From: Xylaria sp. FL1777
Lineage: Eukaryota > Ascomycota > Sordariomycetes > Xylariales > Xylariaceae
Direction of reading: 5' to 3'
Length of the DNA: 64,000 bases
Assembly (NCBI GenBank): GCA_022578965.1
Contig: MU400514.1
Span: forward strand, 496,001 to 560,000
Under the pieces are notes generated by a model. It saw only the letters and a list, made by a program, of their open reading frames with translations, was not told the origin of the DNA and ran no database searches. A program made the translations under genes and the position numbers. Each line of letters begins with the position of its first letter. Positions within the stretch are counted from its first letter, which is position 1. This document shows positions 1 through 12,230 of this stretch, piece by piece.

Positions 1-657
1 TCAATATACGTTTCTACACACCAAGCTGAGAACTAGATACAAGCTTGTTGCAGACCTGTTGACGAGAAACCGATCACCAGCATTACGAATCTAATATATA
101 TCGTGCATGAGTGGAAAAGGGGAAAAGAAAAGTACTAGTTGACTACCTCGAAAGCGAAGTAGGCTGTCTATATTTCCTAGTCCGTCATCTGGCCAGGCGT
201 GACTGGTGCCTTGGATTCCCAGTTCTGATATCCAACACGGTTTAATGCAAGGGACACCACCGTGTAAGGTCGATTCCTAACAGTACCATGAGCAAATTCC
301 TCGATGGCTTGTTCGTAATACTAGGTCGAATGATAAGGCCAGAGCGGCTGTGTTACTGGAGGTGGTGAGCGTGTTTAATTGAATGTTGCTGAATTTCACT
401 TGATCTACGGCTTGTGAGGCTTGGGAATCCTGTGGATATGATTTTATTATGTTTGTTGTAAGATGGTATGAATGTTACTGTTGTGATACGTGGGGCAGCG
501 GTTTTCGCCCGGGCTCACTTCCCCCACTATAAAGTAGGCAGGTGTACAGGCTTTCGGTCTTACCTCACAAAAAAAAAAAAAAAAAGGCAGTAGTAATTAT
601 CAACTAACATATGGAAGACTGTTCTCGTTAACTTCCTCCCAAATTAATCACCTTCTT
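1..657. other. intergenic region upstream of the SRPK-like kinase
   Basis: No coding frame that I can support lies here. The last 150 bases look like a promoter and 5' leader for the kinase gene that follows: a TATAAA-like word sits near 528-533, and an uninterrupted run of 17 A residues (569-585) lies about 75 bases before the first ATG. The A-run could be a nucleosome-excluding poly(dA:dT) element; that role is inference. Confidence 0.4.
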
Positions 658-2479
658 ATGAGATATATACCAGATAAGATGGGAGCTTCAGACGCGTCAT
701 TTCCTCACCTGCACTCAAATCAACCCCTTCCACTATCACCACTTTCACCACTTTCTGAGTTCACGCCACCACCTCCTCAAATGGCTCGACCCTCTCAAAT
801 TATTAATCGGCATCGGCGCGTATTGCCTGATCTCTACGAGGATGCACAGGATATTCTCCCTCATGAGAGCTTGGAAAAGTATACAGCAGGAGGGTTCCAT
901 CCAGTCAACCTCGGTGATACCTTTCGAGACGGCCGATACACCATACGTCACAAACTCGGCTTCGGAGGCTTCGCGACCGTTTGGCTCGCACATGATCAAG
1001 AAACACCGTACGTTGAATTCGGCCTGTATCCTTTCTGTTCATCTGCCTCTTCATTGCCCGGCCCCGCTAACGTGGCATATGTCGATAAGGCAATGGGTAT
1101 CGATCAAGGTGAAGTCAGCAGCGGTCTCGACAAAGGACCTAGATCAAGATCAAGAGATCACCATCTTGAAACAGTTAGACAAATGCTACACCGAATCGGC
1201 GCAGCGCCAATCGATGCCTTTTGTTCGTCTTGTGGACTGCTTTCACCATACCGGGCCGAACGGAACCCACAACTGCCTGGTCACAGAGCTGCTCGGGCCT
1301 CCACTCTCTAGTATTCTAGAGTGTTATGATTGGCGGGGGCAGACGATCCAACCTGACACGATGTTGAGAGCATCATGTCAGTTGCTCGACGCCATAGCAT
1401 TTTTGCACCAGGCAGGCTTTGCACACGGAGGTATACTAATCCCCATCTTTCTCTTTGGTAAAAGGACCGTGTTATAGCTAGATTCTAATACTCCATTGGA
1501 ATAATATCCAGACGTGTCTAACGCCAACGTCGCCTTCACCTACAAGATAACGAATGAGGAGGACCTATTCGACGCAACCGGGGACCCGGTTACCGCGGAC
1601 TACACAAGCGATCAGATACCCTGGTCCCCTGAACTTCCCAGGCATCTAGTTCAATACACCGGTTGGCCGGGTTGGTATGAGGGACCTTTCGAAGAGCTTC
1701 GATTAATTGATCTGGGAGAGGCATTTCCTATCGGTAATACAGTCACGAGTATTTCTCAGCCAAGTGACCTAAGATCGCCAGAAACTTTCTTCATAGGTTC
1801 CTTCGACTACCGGCATGACCTATGGAGGGGTGGTTGCGTGGTAGGTATATTCTCGGCCTATTTTAGTTGTCTCATCTCATCCTTTCCACGATATTCCCCG
1901 TTAGGCTAACTGTCCGTCAACAGATATACTCACTATACTATCAGAAAAGGCCATTTCCATATCTATGGGGGAAAGATGCCCACTTCATAATTGAGCTAAT
2001 TCTGAAACTAGGGCCACTGCCAGACCAATGGCAAAATAGATGGGAGGATTTGAAGAGTCAAGTTCAAGGTTTCGAGAAGGAAGGTGAGTTTCCTACCGAC
2101 TCCGCCGATTAAGATTCTTGTTCCATGCCCTCTTTTATTGCGTTACTATTGACTATTAGCGTTATGATGAAGAGGCTAACCTTCTATAGTAAGCAGATTT
2201 CAACGTGAACCTATTATAGAAACATTCGAGCCTCGCCGTAATGCCATAATATCGAATTGCGAGAATGGAGAGGGTGACTATGCTTACGAAAAAGACGAAT
2301 ATTCGCAACACGATTACGCAGCGTTAGCCTCTCTGTTTTGGGTGATAAAGGGACTTTTGCAGCATCAGCCTGATAAGAGGCTCTCGCTACAGGAGGCAGC
2401 AGCGCATATCAGATCTAAATGGACCGACCATAGGAGGGAGTCGGAGCTAAAGAAACAGACAATTGAGGAGCTCGTGTGA
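658..2479 (+). CDS. SRPK-like serine/threonine protein kinase
   Basis: Predicted protein kinase of the SR-protein kinase-like group expanded in filamentous fungi; about 489 residues from five exons (658-1007, 1090-1430, 1512-1840, 1924-2083, 2190-2479). The glycine-rich loop (LGFGGFATVW) is at about residues 100-109 and the ATP-binding lysine in VSIK is K123. The catalytic loop reads HGDVSNANVAF, so HRD is replaced by HGD; D231 is the presumed base and N236 the metal ligand. DFG is replaced by DLG (D297) and APE by SPE. These variants are typical of the fungal SRPK-like family, so activity is plausible. All joins restore the frame with GT-AG borders. The ATG at 658 gives a proline-rich leader; an ATG at 781 is a possible alternative start. 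A specific substrate cannot be told from sequence. Confidence 0.85.
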
Positions 2480-3792
2480 TATAATATAGGGGATTTCATG
2501 TTCGGGCCCGTAGGAAAGTTTGAGGCATAGCGGCTATGTATTCCTCACCGTGGTTGCATCAGCGACTCACACAAGCAAAGCAAGCCAAATAGCTGTTTGT
2601 AGTCAATTGAGCCTTATATAATTAGGAAGATGTAACCGTGCTGAACAAATCTGTCAAGATATTAATACTAAATACGAACCGTAAAGGGTTGTTACGATTA
2701 GGTGTAAAGGTAAATAGGTGTCACAAGGCTCGGGTCAATAACCCCTAAAGGATATAGCCCCGGCGCCTAGAAGATTAAGTTAATACCCAAGTCATACGGA
2801 TAACCTTGCATACCGAGCTATGCATTAACCTAACAGACAAAGGAAGTCCTAGATTGTATAGCGGCCCAGTCGCCATAAATAGGCCAGAATATTCCCACGT
2901 ACGAAGGACAGAATGAAATCATGGCCTTGAGACTCCTAGAGAATTATTAGTTGAATTGACTAAGTTCCAAGTCCTCTAGTCTATATAATAGAGTCCTTAT
3001 CATAGTGGGTGGGGGTTTAATATGGGGTGAGGTAGGGGTCTAAAGTGCGGCAAGAGTAGGGGTCTTGTAGGCCAGAAGACTTCAATCAGCAACTTCATGG
3101 CTAAAAGAACATCACAGGAAAAAGAAGTTAAAAAAATAAGACCCTACACTTGTCTGGGAGTATAACTAAGCCTAACTAACCACTCAGGGCCTCATACATC
3201 TTAGCCACTCATGCCACACTGCTTCAATGTGTAGGTAGGGCAATAGCACTATGATTATAAGCGAGATACAGGGAAGTGATCCGAAATAAAACTGAGATAA
3301 GAGGATACAGCTAATAAAAGAGGGGTTTGCTTTTGCTAGCAGCTGCATTAGGCGTTGAGTGTGATCAATGAGAGTCTGCTGCGTACCCTTATAATGTACC
3401 AGTAGTGTACCTAGGTGTAGGCCCCAGCGACAGTTGACTATGATTGGCTGGATTCACCAGCGGCTTGCCTAAAACGGAAACACCATTCGATTATCGGTAG
3501 TTGCTGATAGAAATAATACATTGTTGCGCAGTAAATGATAAAGAGCAAATATAAGAACAAATAAACGCCTATAATGAACTGTTTTCTCAATATATGAAAT
3601 ACTAATAGAGTAATAAACTGAGTGCATAACTATACTTCTCACATATTACAGTAATCCAGCAACAATATTCCCCTGGTATATCCACATCCTAGGCCCGAGT
3701 GGCCAATTCAGTCTGGGCAGTAGTATCATCACACGAACCAAAAACACGGAAGGAGAGTATATGACGAGACTTTCTTACACCATAGCGAAAGC
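2480..3792. other. AT-rich intergenic region
   Basis: About 1.3 kb between the 3' ends of the kinase gene and the convergent dioxygenase gene. I see no open frame with family signatures. The sequence is AT-rich, with many short stop-laden stretches, and could include decayed repeat DNA, but no terminal repeats or target-site duplications were evident. Confidence 0.4.
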
Positions 3793-6700
3793 TTAGATAT
3801 CATAGCAGATGTGCATTGTGCTGGGAAAGGGATAGAATGCTCCTCGGTCTTCTCTCAGGTACACATCGTACCCTTCGGACCCACGAACCTTCTTGAGCTG
3901 TCCTTGGGGGCCTGGAGCACGTCGCAGGTTCTTGAGACGGAAAATGGAGCGAAACATCTCCGTGAGTGCAATCTGGCAAGTATTCTGTGCCAAGCAAGTG
4001 TGTGGCCCTAGCACGTAGGTAACATACGTGTCCAGGGGACGGCGTGGGTTTACTCCCTCAGGATCGGGGAAGTTCTTTGCATCCTTAGATGCAGAAGCCT
4101 GTTGTAAATGAATTATTAGCAGGGTGCTGATGCGTAAATATAGGTTAGGGTGGTGGTAATAACCAACTTACAAAGTTGACGAAAATACGATCCTTGGCCT
4201 TCACGGAAACCTGACTTCCATCATCTTCGGGAATAGAATCATCAACCTCGACTTCTCGATACGCACCGAAAGTGCCAGCTAACCGTATGCCTTCCATACC
4301 GTAACCAAGGAGCAGAGAGTCACTTTCTTCTGATGATGGTAAATTGGCAACCCGATATAGCTCCGGGAGATGCTTGGCTCCCTTCGATGTCAAGTAGTAG
4401 TCAAGGGACTGGGCAAACTAAATTGAAGTCAACAAAATACATCGTCTATAAAGAGTTAAGTAGAACTCACAACATGGGAGATATTAGGCACAGTAGCACC
4501 AGCGGCTGGTAGAAGCTCGTGCCAAGCAATGTCACGATTGCTCATCCCCTCTTTGGATAATCCCTTGATCAAATCGGAGCCATACGCGGCCAGGTCACCC
4601 TTCTTTGGTTTCGACGCAAATAGCCCTTTCACAGATTTGACATGGGCTTCGATCAGCTTGCCTAGTTGCCCTGTCACCGTTTTGGCTGTGTATCTCAGGG
4701 GGAAGGACTTGACAGGGTCGACCTCATAGAAAATGCACGCAAAGACCAATGCCAAAACAGCATAGAGCTCTTGTTCATTGTAGATACCCTTGGGGTTATC
4801 CTTGGTCTTCAGAGGCAAGCCAAACGTGCGCGCGGCAAACTGCACTGGCGCGATGTGTCCAATATCCCTAATTACATCTAGGAAGTTCGTGCCACCAAGC
4901 TTATACGATTTCTCCTGGATGAGCTTATCGGTTGTCTGGGAATAAAACATCTTCAGATGACTGGTCCATTCACCTCTATACAGTTGATCGTGCATGCAAT
5001 TCGGCTTGTCAATATGGAAGGCCGAATCACTGGACGGCGATGGCTTGGGAAAGCTTGGGCCCATCAACTCTGCAAGCCTCTGGCTCCAGTTCACCTTGTA
5101 CTTATTCGAGTTTTCGAGAATATACTTAGCACCGCTACAGGTCATGACATTGACTGGCCTGGTGACGATGGATGGGCGATCGAAGTTGAAGTCCTGGACA
5201 CGGCCAAGATTGGTCAGGATTTTCTGTGTCTCACCAGGCACTATACCTCACGTTAGTGTCGAGTAGGTTTGTAAAGCTGAATAATCGGTTCTTTTACTTA
5301 CCGCACATAGGATAATGAGCATATGCGGAGTTTGATCTAAAGTGATTGGGAAATGCTCGAATGAACAGTTTGTAGAAGACACATCCCTGGTTTACGTTGA
5401 GATCGTATGAGACTTCGTTGTAACCCCAGGAGGTTAGTGCTCTCGGGTTGTAGTCAGTTGTGTAGAATCGATCTCCACGGGTCAAACAGACGGCATCCGA
5501 GAGGATGACACGAGATATGGTATATGTTGGCTGCACGATGACATCAGTGAGTACTTTCCAATTCTTTAGGAGTTATTATGAACACTTACTGCGATACCAA
5601 CACCTGGAACCATAGGGTCTTTGGCTTCCTCGGCCACAAGACCAGGATAAAGCTCGACAAAGTCGGGATGTCCGTACAGATGCTGCAAAGTACTAGCGAC
5701 CTCAGGATCTGAGTTGATGTCCTCGAAGGTTTCGTGCGGTTTGAGACCAAAGTGTTTTCTAAATTCGTTCAAACCAGCAACATTCCACTTTCGACCTTGT
5801 AGGATACCCAATATTTCGACGGGCTTCAAGGCCTTCGGCACATTACGGCTGCCGAAGGCACCAGCCACATCCTCGATAGAATCGGAAATACAATTTACAA
5901 GGTCGTCGTCAGAAAATTTACCATCTGCGCCACGCTTGAAACCGCCAAACACTCGCTCGGCTGGGTCTTCAGGGATACCCCTCTCAAATTTGATGAAACC
6001 CATGTACATATCTTGAACAGTAAGGTTTTCGGGGTCTTTGTCCTCAAAGATCGTGCCGTAGAACTCTTTAATCCATTGATCGTCTTTGGCGGAAATGCAG
6101 GAGTGCCATCTACAAGAGTATTAGTTCCGAAGCTCAACGTGCGCGGGTTCAAGATATTTCACCTGTAGCAAAGATTGAATTCGGCCGATACCATACTACC
6201 AGTGCCTCGTTCGCATCCGGAAAAAGTACCGGCGTCTTGGCCCATCTCAGCACGGGGATCGAGAGTCCAAGTCGTGTTGCTTCGATTTAGGTTGACGATG
6301 TTTCTCACATAATCGACGAGGGTGATGTTGATGTATAGACCCGCGGTGATAAGGCGAGCTGTCTGGAAAAGGTCGTTATCATACTTCTTCCAGGCAGCAG
6401 CTGCTTTCTCCTCATCGAGGCCGGGTGGTGGCGGAGTGAAGCGGCCGCCTTCATTGATAGCAGCTAGGTTACCCGCGATGTAGTTGTGGAACCGGTTGAA
6501 CATGATAAGGATAACACTCACTCCCGGCGGCTGTCCCAGAAGTCGTTTATCGGCAAACGTGTCGGGCTTCATCCTACCGTCCTTGAATGTACGCACCGAG
6601 TCCTGCATATCCTGGTTGCTACCGTAAAGAGGAGACAAATCAAGGAACGACGAGGTTTTGTTCTTAGTAATGTCTCGCTGATCAGTCCAGAATAGGTCAT

Positions 6701-7472
6701 GAATAATGATGTCGGCCCAATACCACAACACCGAGGAGACATTGTTGGGGTGCTTGCGGTAATTGGTTCTCTTCATGATAGACTCGTAGATAAGTTCAGG
6801 GTCTGGTAAGGCACCGACTTGTATACTTGGCCTACACGTCCTTGCATAGGTAGAGCCAGCAGCACCGAGCATAGGATTCATGGGATTGTTCCACGACCCA
6901 TCAGCTTGGCGGTATTCATGCTTCTCGCCTAGATAAAGTAGAGGGGGATGGTCGAGAGTGTACCAAAGCTGATTAATGAAGTTATTGGTAAGTTCAGCGC
7001 GTAGTCGAGAGCCGTTAGGTAACCCTGCTACTAGCTGAATGGTACGCTCCATAATCATCGTCTTGTCATCGATGAGTTCCCCCTTAAGCACACCCTTGAG
7101 GATCGTTACGACTGTCCTCAAATCTACTCTTTGTTAATATGTTCTCCATGACTGAGATGGACAAGTGGTCATACCCTTCATGCTCAATGCCTTGAGGTCT
7201 TGCCTAAAACCCGGGCGCTTGCCAACCGTGAAAGTTCCATGGCCGGTCTGGGTCGGAAAGGGTCTTTCCGAGGCATTAACCCACTGAGCAAGCTGCGAGA
7301 AAGCTTGTGTGATACCCTCACGAGTCGATTTGGGTGGCTGATCCGGTCGTTCTTTGAATGGAGGGCCGACACCAAAAGCCGAACCAGGCACTTTGCTCAC
7401 CGATGACGAACCGGCTGCGGCGTGAGATCCAGTCCCATTTGTCGCGTAGGTACCATTTGTTTTCTCAGACAT
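3793..7472 (-). CDS. Ppo-type linoleate dioxygenase / cytochrome P450 fusion (psi-factor-producing oxygenase)
   Basis: Fatty-acid heme dioxygenase fused to a P450-type hydroperoxide isomerase, the family making oxylipins that balance sexual and asexual sporulation. Seven exons (7472-7175, 7126-6163, 6109-5590, 5530-5302, 5240-4471, 4417-4172, 4098-3793) give about 1110 residues, close to Aspergillus PpoA and PpoC. The dioxygenase half has the distal histidine in IIIHDLFWTD (about H242) and the YRWH motif with catalytic Tyr (about Y420) and proximal His (about H423). The P450 half ends with GPHTCLAQ, so the heme-thiolate cysteine is present (about C1044), unlike PpoC-type 10-dioxygenases that lack it. 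The I-helix region reads GATVPNISHV, with Asn at about 923 and His where diol synthases usually carry Gln. The ATG at 7472 (MSEKTNG) is preferred; another in frame lies at 7496. The exact product cannot be assigned. Confidence 0.9.
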
Positions 7473-7524
7473 CTTCACAATAGGTTTGAGTATCATTAAT
7501 CATCCGAGGAAGATGAGAGAGCTA

Positions 7525-7580
7525 GCAGGACAGCAGGACAGCAGGACAGCAGGACAGCAGGACAGCAGGACAGCAGGACA
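7525..7580. repeat. 7 x 8-bp tandem repeat upstream of the Ppo-like gene
   Basis: Seven perfect head-to-tail copies of GCAGGACA fill 56 bases, starting about 50 bases 5' of the preferred start codon of the dioxygenase gene, so the array lies in its 5' leader or core promoter. Perfect identity suggests a length-variable minisatellite. There are no spacers between copies. Confidence 0.9.
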
Positions 7581-9636
7581 ACGGAATATATTTCAAGGAT
7601 GCGAAACCTTCCAGATTATGCGAAACAGCTGTGTTATAAACACTCGCTCCACAGTGACTGATCAACTATGACCCGACTGGAGGGTCTGTTGCAACCTTAG
7701 CATTCTTTTTTCATCACAGCTGGAAGTGGACATGTACCATGCAACCCTTATCAAAAGCTATGAATGTATAGCTCCATCTTGCACCATGTCACCGGGGCCC
7801 AACAGAGTGTTAGTTTGACTGCAAATGCGGAGTTCTCAACATGTATCCAATCCAGACGCGAGCCGTGTATCCTAGACACTACCTAGGTAGGTCTACGACA
7901 CAGGTACGACATGATTTCCGGTACGGTACTATGTCTAGACTGACGATCAATCGGCACCGTGTTCCCTGTGTAGATTAGTGCTTTATGCACACCCATACCT
8001 CTCTATGGCGGCGTCAACCGGTGACAGAGTGATTGGACATGACCTCTCTTTTGGTAAGCCCTCTATTCGGGATTCGAATTACCTATTCTATGCCGTCCCC
8101 CACACCACATCACTCGTGACCTATCACTCATCACCCTGAACCCCCGCCTTTTCTTTTTTCTCCTCTGGCTTCATTCACCTTCCGAGGTCCTGGAAGTTAA
8201 TTTCAACTGTCAGAGCATGACTATCAAAAGTACGGCATTTACTTTAGGAATAGCCTCGCCCTTATAGGCATCGATAAACATAAGTGGGACGCTGAAAGAG
8301 TCATTTTAGGGACTAGGGCCGGTCTAGTCAGAAGTACAATTAACAAGTTTCCAAGCCAATGATAGTAGACCTCAAGCCAGGGCTCCACGTACGGTAGAAA
8401 TGACTTTCTCGTCTGCCCAAGAAGCAAGGAGAAATCAAGCCTGCTACTATAATATACTATATCAGACCCGTACTACCAGACTATATTATATGAGAAGAAT
8501 ACTACTTACACTAGAATTTGGGAGCCCGAGACTTTCACTACCTGATCAACACGGATCGACGCAGCCATCACCAGGATTGGCGTCCAATCGGCATTGCTTC
8601 TTCCAATTGCTCCACAAAAGATGTACGACTAGTTCAAAGCTGAGGTCCGGGCCGCATATCTTGGCGGAACCCAGAGCTGCTGTTCAAGGAATGATACTTT
8701 AAATACTAAATATTTTGGGAAGCTTGGCGTGACAAGGAGCCACGATGGGGGGTTGCATATTATCACGTCCCATCTCTGCCGGGAAGCGACCCTTGTTGCT
8801 TGTTGCTATAGCTGTATTTAGTATTGTATACCACGGCGTTGGTAATATAGGTACAATACTACATATAGTAGCCTCACGTTTACTTCACATCATGTACCGA
8901 TATATAATCTCGAAGTAGCACATAGGGTTTAGCCTAGAAACTAGGGTTCCATGGGTAATACAACTTTTCCTTTTCCTCGCCTCTAATTCCAAAACCGTTT
9001 TAGATAGCCTGTCGAATAATCAGACTATTGCTGTATCTGCAAGGCCTCTGCAAATCAAACCCCTGTTTGTTGATGACCACCGCTACGCAACCAAGTCGGC
9101 GACTACTTTGAACTTTGCCAGTTTTCCACGAGACAAACGTTGATCTAGCCACCATGTAATCTCAACTATCTAGCTATATTGGTCAACAGCCCGGTATCAT
9201 GATTTATCTGTGGCTCTCAGATTGGGGTGTCCTCGCCCACCCCCTTGGAAAATAGAACCCTCCAGCTCATCTCCATGATGTCTCTACTCTCTATTACTGG
9301 TTAGAACGACAGAAGCAACCGGACGTGCCTCCCTATCCGAGACAGCCCAAATAGTCTCAGTATAGACTAGTCCGGTTTCCCCCCCTCCACCCCGGTTCTC
9401 GATGAAATATCCTGCAAATTTCGTTGCAACAGTACCATACTCACCGATGCCTGTCCCATGTGATCCCTTTGAGGGTAACTTGTGGTTCTGTGGACGAGGT
9501 GCATCCAAATTCCTTAGAGGTCGTACATAATTGCCGAGGTGCGCCTAATAATAACACGACATCGGCTCGTATACTGTTTATCACACGACCGCTACCCTTC
9601 CTACTAACAAAACGACTTTAAGTTGAGAAGCGAATT
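7581..9636. other. intergenic region between the Ppo-like and DUF2235 genes
   Basis: This 2 kb divergent interval should hold the promoters of both flanking genes. I find no credible coding frame; small ATG-initiated frames (for example 8400-8702) lack family features. A CCTAGGTAGGT word occurs at about 7881-7892. Confidence 0.4.
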
Positions 9637-12230
9637 ATGAATGGGTTTCACTTAACGCCTGCAGCGCCCAAGGGACGACGACCAGGATCACGGGGTACAA
9701 CAGCATCTTTCGATTCTGGCAACCTCGCACACCAGGCTGGAGCGCCGTCAGTCATGGCTCAAGCTCTAGAACCTCATCGTACGCCGCGTAAACTTGTGCT
9801 ATGTTTCGATGGTACAGGTAACAAATTCAGAGGCGATGATAGTGATAGTAATATTCTCAAAATCTTCAGATCCCTTGACCGTGAAGCCGGCGATCAGTGT
9901 AGGTCATGCATTACAACGATAAGCTGCCGCTTTGGCCATACTAATCATGTCTATCTTCAAGATCATTACTATCAGCCAGGTATCGGCACGTACATTGTAT
10001 CGACTTCGTTATCGCATACAAGCCTGGGCGCGCGAATTCGGTCATGGTACCTGAAGGCCAAAGACTCTGCAATTGGGTCCAGCTTTGATCAACATGTCGT
10101 TGGTGGTTATCGGTTTCTCATGCGTTTTTATAACCCAGGGGATGAAATTTATTTCTTTGGATTTTCCAGAGGCGCTTATGGTATGTGAATAGTCGCTTTT
10201 TTCATTCTGTCTACCCATTTATAAGTAATTTAGAGTGTCTTTCCAGCTTGATGTTTGATTTGTTCCCTGGTGAGACTTTACACAAGACTCAATGCATACG
10301 CACTTGTCTGACGGCAGTTGCTAATATTTGTTTTAAAGTCGCCAGGTTTTTAGCCGAGATGCTTGATTACGTCGGGTTACTTTCACATGGAAACGAGGAG
10401 ATGGTCGTCTTCGCCTGGAAAGCATTTTCGCAATGGCAGGCTCGTAACCACGATGACTCACCCGAAGGTCGCGAAAAGAGACACGAGATGTACCGGTTTA
10501 TGAAGGGTTTCCGCGAAACTTTCAGCCGCCCGGTAAAGAGAATTCGGTTTCTGGGTCTCTTCGACACCGTTAATTCGGTTCCACGCTTTGAGACGGCTTG
10601 GATGCAGCGCTCTAAGTTCCCTTACACGGCGAGAAGCAGCGCTAAGGTAAGTCGGCTCGATCAGGGCATAGATCTAAACCCTCAATAATATGCTAGGTTA
10701 TTCGACATTGTGTATCGATCGATGAGCGCCGAGCCAAGTTCCGCCAGGATCTCATGTACCAGAAGCGACCGGAAGGTCGTCATCACCATCATGTGCTACA
10801 CGATCTCCATGAGAAGTATCGTGCGCGGCGCTCCAGTTTAATAACAGCAGGCCAGACAGAAAGTAGTAGTCGTGGTCGACGAGCGACTCTCGCGCCTCCC
10901 ACAGAAAGCGCATTCAGATCACATTCGCGATCTGGGTCTCAGGCAACCAGGAGTACCGCTGATGGCCAATGTCATGTGGGCGATGCCAGGTCTGAAATTT
11001 CACGTATGGACGAAGACGATTCCGATGATGACGAGCAAGACATTGATGAGATATGGTAGGTTACAACACACGCATCCAATCAGGCTTATTATGCTAACAT
11101 GATTAGGTTTGCGGTATGAGTCCAAATTTCTCGTCTGGTTCAAAAATTCATTTTTCGAACAACCCATTGAATGCTGAGCTAACTGTTTCGCAGTAAGTTG
11201 ATCCTCGTCCCTCGATCTAAAGCTGATAGAATTGTACCTTGTACAACTGCAGAAAAGAAAAGCAATGGTAATCTCCGGGTGTTGCATACGCAGTACTAAC
11301 ATAGAACAGGGGTGGCCATGGTGACGTTGGCGGTGGCTGGGAAATTCTTCCCGGATCTAAATCCGCAAGTCACGTTCCTCTCGTCTACATGATTAGGCAA
11401 GCCGAAAAGGCGGGTCTCACATTTGATTCCGAGAAACTGATCGAGATGGGGCTTGCGGATGCTATCATTCACCCAGATACCACCAATAACAACGGGGCTT
11501 ATCGTGGCAGCGGCGGGGAGACGCAGGTACCAGATATTCGCATTGACGTGTCAGGTCCGAGCCCGATGGCATCGCCGACTCAGACCGACCATATCAAAGA
11601 GAACTGGGGTCACTTCAACACCAAAAATCTGGGCAAGGGCGCGCAGGCGCCGCGGCGACCGTTCCACGAAATGATGCATAAAGCCCATATAGCCCGTATT
11701 CATGATTCGCTTGAATTTTCGTCTGGACTTGGCACAATTCCAGTCATCAGCTGGAATTTCATGGAGTATTTGCCCTTTAGACGAATGGATTTGCAAGCGG
11801 ATGGATCGTGGAAGCCCATTCGATGGCCTCTTCCGGCAGGCGAAACCCGGTGAGCAAATCTCTTGAGTCACCCTACTTTATCTCTCCTGGTCAATTTTGG
11901 GGTGTAAAGGCTTTTTTCCAAGCCCGATTTCGTGTGCTGGAAGCTTGAAACGGTCTCATACGCCTTCGGACCACACTCCAATTAACAATTGCTGACCTCG
12001 AGTGTTGTAGTGATATTCCTCACACGGCGCGCGTCCATGGCTCGGTCATCCGCCGCATGAACCAGGACCCGACCTATCGACCTGGGAATCTGATCATCGG
12101 CGGAGGCGGCCGGGGGAAGCGGAGAGCTCCCGAAGAGCTCGGTATTGGGGAGTGGGAGTGTGTTGAGGGGCACGACGACCCAGTCGACGAAGTCTGGATT
12201 AAGAAGTCGGCCTCACCTGCAGACGCATGA
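9637..12230 (+). CDS. DUF2235 domain protein (alpha/beta-hydrolase-like, Tle1-type fold)
   Basis: Member of the DUF2235 family (T6SS phospholipase effector Tle1-like catalytic domain), common in fungi and mostly uncharacterised. Exons: 9637-9898, 9962-10180, 10339-10646, 10697-11055, a probable 7-base exon 11107-11113, about 11311-11849, and 12011-12230, about 637 residues. The domain opens with LVLCFDGTGN, continues through HYYQPGIGTY, carries the nucleophile elbow GFSRGAY (GxSxG, predicted Ser nucleophile), then VSIDERRAKFRQ, the GGHGDVGGGW motif and a C-terminal RVHGSVIRRM block. The join leading into GGHGDVGGGW is off by one base under strict GT-AG rules, so either a micro-exon is missed or the copy has an indel. 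An internal ATG (residue 40) is an alternative start. Hydrolase activity is inferred from the motif only. Confidence 0.8.

Noticed and set aside
7525..7580. Repeat array that might suggest a CRISPR
   Set aside because: The 8-base units are contiguous with no spacers and the window is clearly eukaryotic.
8400..8702. 100-codon frame in the Ppo/DUF2235 interval
   Set aside because: Composition is not protein-like and no homologous family is recognised.
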